Of a stretch of DNA of 14,764 bases, positions 12,347 through 14,764 are shown in pieces. Below the pieces are notes generated by a model. It did no database searches. It had not been told where the DNA came from and was given only the letters and a program-made list of their open reading frames with translations. Both the position numbers and the translations under genes were made by a program. The stretch's first letter is position 1, and every line of letters starts with the position of its first letter. This stretch comes from Anaerotignum sp. (GTDB lineage: Bacteria; Bacillota; Clostridia; Lachnospirales; Anaerotignaceae): contig JAHHTU010000039.1 in NCBI GenBank assembly GCA_020024455.1, forward strand, positions 1 through 14,764, read 5' to 3'.

Positions 12347-13492
12347 ATGAAAAAAGTCTTGCTTTGTATCAGTATGGTGTGTTTGTTTGGTATGACAGGG
12401 TGTGCAAAACAGGAAATGCAACCCGTAGAACCACCACAAAAAACAGCACAACAAATCAAAACAGAAACGATTGATAAATATATCCAACAAATGTCCACAG
12501 AAGAAATGGTAGGACAAATGTTGATGATGGATTTTCGCAAAAACGCTGATGACAGTGATATGACTGTATTATCCAAAGAGGCAGGCAAACAGATTGCCAA
12601 GTATCACCTGGGGGGCGTGATTGTATTTGCAGAAAATCTGGACACCACGGAACAAACACAAGCGTTGTTGCAGGATATGCAAAAACAGGCAGATATTCCT
12701 TTGTTTATAGGTATAGACGAAGAAGGGGGTATGGTTTCCCGTTTGGATAAAAGCCAAATTCCGCATACATCTATCCCAAATGCCATGCGATTGGCAGGAG
12801 ATGTCACAAAAGCGGAACAAGCAGGCACAGAAATTGGCCGTGTATTGACCAATTTGGGTGTCAATGTGGATTTTGCACCTGTGGCAGATGTTTTTACCAA
12901 TCCGGAAAATACGGTCATCGGAGAACGTGCATATGGTACAGAGCCACAGGTTGTTGCAGATATGGCAACAGCGTTTTTGAGAGGGCTGGAAACAGAAGGT
13001 GTCAGTGGGGTGGCAAAACATTTTCCGGGGCATGGTGATACACAAACAGACTCCCATCATGGTATGGCTCTGACAGAACGTTATATGGAAGAACTGGAAC
13101 AGGTAGAATGGATACCGTTTCAAGCATTGATTGATGCACAAATAGATTTTGTGATGATGGGACACGTTATGATGCCCAATGTGACAACCGATGGCTTGCC
13201 TGCCAGTGTATCCAAACAAGCTGTGGATTTGTTGCGGCATACATTGCAATTTGATGGGATTGTGGTGACAGATGCCATGAATATGGGAGCAATTACAGAG
13301 TTTTATGACAGTGCTGCGGCGGCAGTGATGGCAGTGCAGGCAGGTGTGGATATTGTGTTGATGCCTGCGGATTTGGAAATGGCTTACACCGCAATATTGG
13401 AAGCAGTACAAAAAGAGGAAATACCAAAAAGTCAAATAGAAAAAAGTGTACGCAGAATATTATCTGTGAAATATGAAAAAGGGCTGATATAA
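12347..13492 (+). CDS. nagZ: GH3 beta-N-acetylhexosaminidase (NagZ-like) lipoprotein
   Basis: The 381-residue protein begins with a lipoprotein signal (MKKVLLCISMVCLFGMTGC, acylated C19), so it is probably anchored outside the membrane. The single GH3 TIM barrel has GIDEEGGMVSRL (122-133), the family signature KHFPGHGDT (224-232) and SHHG, whose His acts as general acid/base. VVTDAMNMGAI carries the nucleophile D309. Such enzymes remove terminal N-acetylglucosamine from cell-wall fragments during peptidoglycan recycling. In Gram-positives they often act outside the cell, as here. Start 12347 has AAGGTGG seven bases upstream and begins a proper signal peptide; a longer reading from 12290 does not. 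The gene stands alone and its stop sits in the terminator loop. Confidence 0.93.
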   Translation: MKKVLLCISMVCLFGMTGCAKQEMQPVEPPQKTAQQIKTETIDKYIQQMSTEEMVGQMLMMDFRKNADDSDMTVLSKEAGKQIAKYHLGGVIVFAENLDTTEQTQALLQDMQKQADIPLFIGIDEEGGMVSRLDKSQIPHTSIPNAMRLAGDVTKAEQAGTEIGRVLTNLGVNVDFAPVADVFTNPENTVIGERAYGTEPQVVADMATAFLRGLETEGVSGVAKHFPGHGDTQTDSHHGMALTERYMEELEQVEWIPFQALIDAQIDFVMMGHVMMPNVTTDGLPASVSKQAVDLLRHTLQFDGIVVTDAMNMGAITEFYDSAAAAVMAVQAGVDIVLMPADLEMAYTAILEAVQKEEIPKSQIEKSVRRILSVKYEKGLI

Positions 13493-13505
13493 CATCAGCC
13501 CTTTT
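13481..13505 (+). terminator. Bidirectional terminator shared by the nagZ-like gene and the convergent coat-like gene
   Basis: GGGCTGAT (13481-13488) pairs with ATCAGCCC (13494-13501) around a 5-nt loop that contains most of the nagZ stop codon, then TTTT. On the minus strand the same stem is followed by TTTTTC (13480-13475), so it can also end the opposite gene, whose stop is at 13551. Confidence 0.8.
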
Positions 13506-13550
13506 GGCATTTATCAAAACAAAGGAGGGATTTTTTGTATGGAAATGCAG

Positions 13551-14627
13551 TTATCTTCTGCAAGAATTTCCGCTGTTGTTTAATGTGTTGTTACAACCTG
13601 TATTGCAAGTATTGTTGTTATGGTTTGTATTGCAGCCACAACCACAACCATCATTTGCAGTATTGTTTTCCGAACAATCCAAAGAAGTATATGCTTCGCC
13701 AAAACCACAACAAGGGTGAGGTTTTGTAGTGGGAGAGAACAAATCCAGAGGGAATGGAACGGAGTCAAAGTATTTGCAAGGGTCGGTATTGTTGTTGTTA
13801 TTTGGTGCTTTGAACTGTTCAGGAACACATCTGCCTAAAGATTGTACCAACATATTCACAGTACGATACAATTTGATGATGGTAAACAATCCCAATGTGA
13901 CATTGACTGCAATAGGTGTGCCAAAACCGCTGTCACCACCGCCGTTATAACCGTTATTGCTGTAATTGCCATCACGATAACTTGGGTGGTCACCACAGTC
14001 GCAATCACAGTTGCAAGTACAGTTGCAAGGATTGCAGTGAGAGTGATATTTCAATTCTGCATTTAAGCCCACAGCTTTTCCTTCTGCAATGACAAAAGGC
14101 CCACCGTTGGAGTTGCCGCAGCAATCATACAAATCGGTCACACTGGTGATATTTGCCTCTGTGGAACCAAACAAAGAAACTTTCAGGTTGTAAGAGCTTG
14201 TCGCATCAATACAGCCAATGGTGCAGCCATCTGCACGGCGAAATTCCAATGTGTAGGTAAACACATAACGCAATTCCAAATCCCAGCAACCTTCTTGAAA
14301 ACTGCTAGGACATTTTTGCACAATGTCGATATGGTCCAATTCGGTATTATGCAATGTGACACTGGTTGCATTTGCAGGTGGCACAATGATTTCCCCTTCA
14401 CACATCATATCATTGCAACCACAATTTCCCATACCACAACCGGCAGTTCTGGCAGGGCCTAAAATATCAGGTGTCAAACATTTTTGAATTCTGCACTGGT
14501 CAAAAATTTTCTGTGCAATGATGCAGGTTTCGCCTTTATCACCACCACCAAAATTTCCGCATAGATTGCTGTTTAAGCCACAACTTCTTGTATTGATTGT
14601 GTTATTTTCAAACTCAAAAGCGCCCAT
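13551..14627 (-). CDS. Cysteine-rich, probable spore-coat/exosporium protein
   Basis: The 358-residue protein has 33 cysteines, several in clusters such as CNPCNCTCNCDCDCG and GCGCGC, and an Asn-rich C-terminal tail. The N-terminal segment CIIAQKIFDQCRIQKCL resembles cysteine-spaced IAxKxFDxCRxxxCL stretches that I associate with clostridial coat-type proteins. A hydrophobic stretch (about 250-275) may pack into the coat rather than cross a membrane, since there is no signal peptide. AGGAGG lies seven bases before the ATG, and a mother-cell-type promoter pattern lies further upstream. The role inferred is disulfide-crosslinked structural layer or metal binding in the spore. I do not recognise a named family with certainty. 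Confidence 0.65.
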   Translation of the reverse strand: MGAFEFENNTINTRSCGLNSNLCGNFGGGDKGETCIIAQKIFDQCRIQKCLTPDILGPARTAGCGMGNCGCNDMMCEGEIIVPPANATSVTLHNTELDHIDIVQKCPSSFQEGCWDLELRYVFTYTLEFRRADGCTIGCIDATSSYNLKVSLFGSTEANITSVTDLYDCCGNSNGGPFVIAEGKAVGLNAELKYHSHCNPCNCTCNCDCDCGDHPSYRDGNYSNNGYNGGGDSGFGTPIAVNVTLGLFTIIKLYRTVNMLVQSLGRCVPEQFKAPNNNNNTDPCKYFDSVPFPLDLFSPTTKPHPCCGFGEAYTSLDCSENNTANDGCGCGCNTNHNNNTCNTGCNNTLNNSGNSCRR

Positions 14628-14664
14628 AAGACAGCCTCCTTAAAATTTAATTTGATTTCTTTTA

Positions 14665-14691
14665 TATACTATGTGCATATGGAAAATGGGT
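14665..14691 (-). promoter_or_regulatory. Candidate sigma-K/sigma-E (mother-cell) promoter of the Cys-rich gene
   Basis: On the minus strand AC (14691-14690), exactly 16 nt, then CATAGTATA (14673-14665) matches the sigma-K pattern AC-N16-CATANNNTA. It lies 38 nt before the start codon. A direct pair of 9-nt copies of CATATGCAC (minus strand; 14698-14690 and 14681-14673) overlaps it and could be a regulator site. Confidence 0.45.
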
Positions 14692-14764
14692 GCATATGCA
14701 TATCAAAATCCAATATGATAAAAAATTGATATTTTACAGAACTTTTTCCAATATTGTAAAAAAG

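Overview
The window looks like chromosomal DNA of a spore-forming, low-GC Clostridia species, probably Lachnospiraceae-like. The reasons are AT-rich sequence, strong AGGAGG ribosome sites, TTG starts, FMN-binding redox proteins with low-complexity Glu/Gln/Lys/Pro linkers, a clostridial thiS-thiF-thiG-thiH-tenI operon and a cysteine-rich coat-like protein. No rRNA, tRNA, CRISPR array or intact insertion sequence was seen.

Region 1 (1-4315, +): two extracytoplasmic flavin-redox genes. The first enters from the left edge and encodes a large secreted-type protein with two FMN-binding domains, an Ig-like region, a 110-residue tandem repeat and an acidic tail. The second encodes a membrane protein with a ferric-reductase/YedZ-like transmembrane part joined by a PKAE-repeat linker to an FMN-binding domain. 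Together they suggest transfer of electrons across the membrane to covalently bound flavins outside the cell. No ApbE flavin transferase gene lies in the window.

Region 2 (4316-8229, +): a candidate ~120-nt RNA with its own promoter and terminator, then a thiamin operon with promoter, TPP riboswitch, attenuator terminator, thiS, thiF, thiG, thiH and a TenI-type gene. These genes make the thiazole half of thiamin.

Region 3 (8230-9680, +): accessory-looking DNA. It starts with a structured RNA whose 5' half closely resembles the TPP riboswitch pyrimidine-binding arm but which lacks the pyrophosphate arm. This RNA is followed by mutually exclusive hairpins and by no intact thiamin gene. Next come a DUF3796-like membrane protein overlapping a small Xre-type regulator, a short GC-rich hairpin block, and an orphan SUKH/SMI1-KNR4-like immunity protein.

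Region 4 (9726-12263, -): a compact operon of a TtcA-type tRNA thiolase, a XerS/XerC-like tyrosine recombinase and a CoA-pyrophosphatase-type Nudix hydrolase. Its promoter region is shared divergently with region 5.

Region 5 (12317-14764): a GH3 lipoprotein beta-N-acetylhexosaminidase (+), a bidirectional terminator, and a convergent Cys-rich, probably spore-coat, gene (-) preceded by a sequence matching the mother-cell sigma-K/sigma-E promoter pattern.
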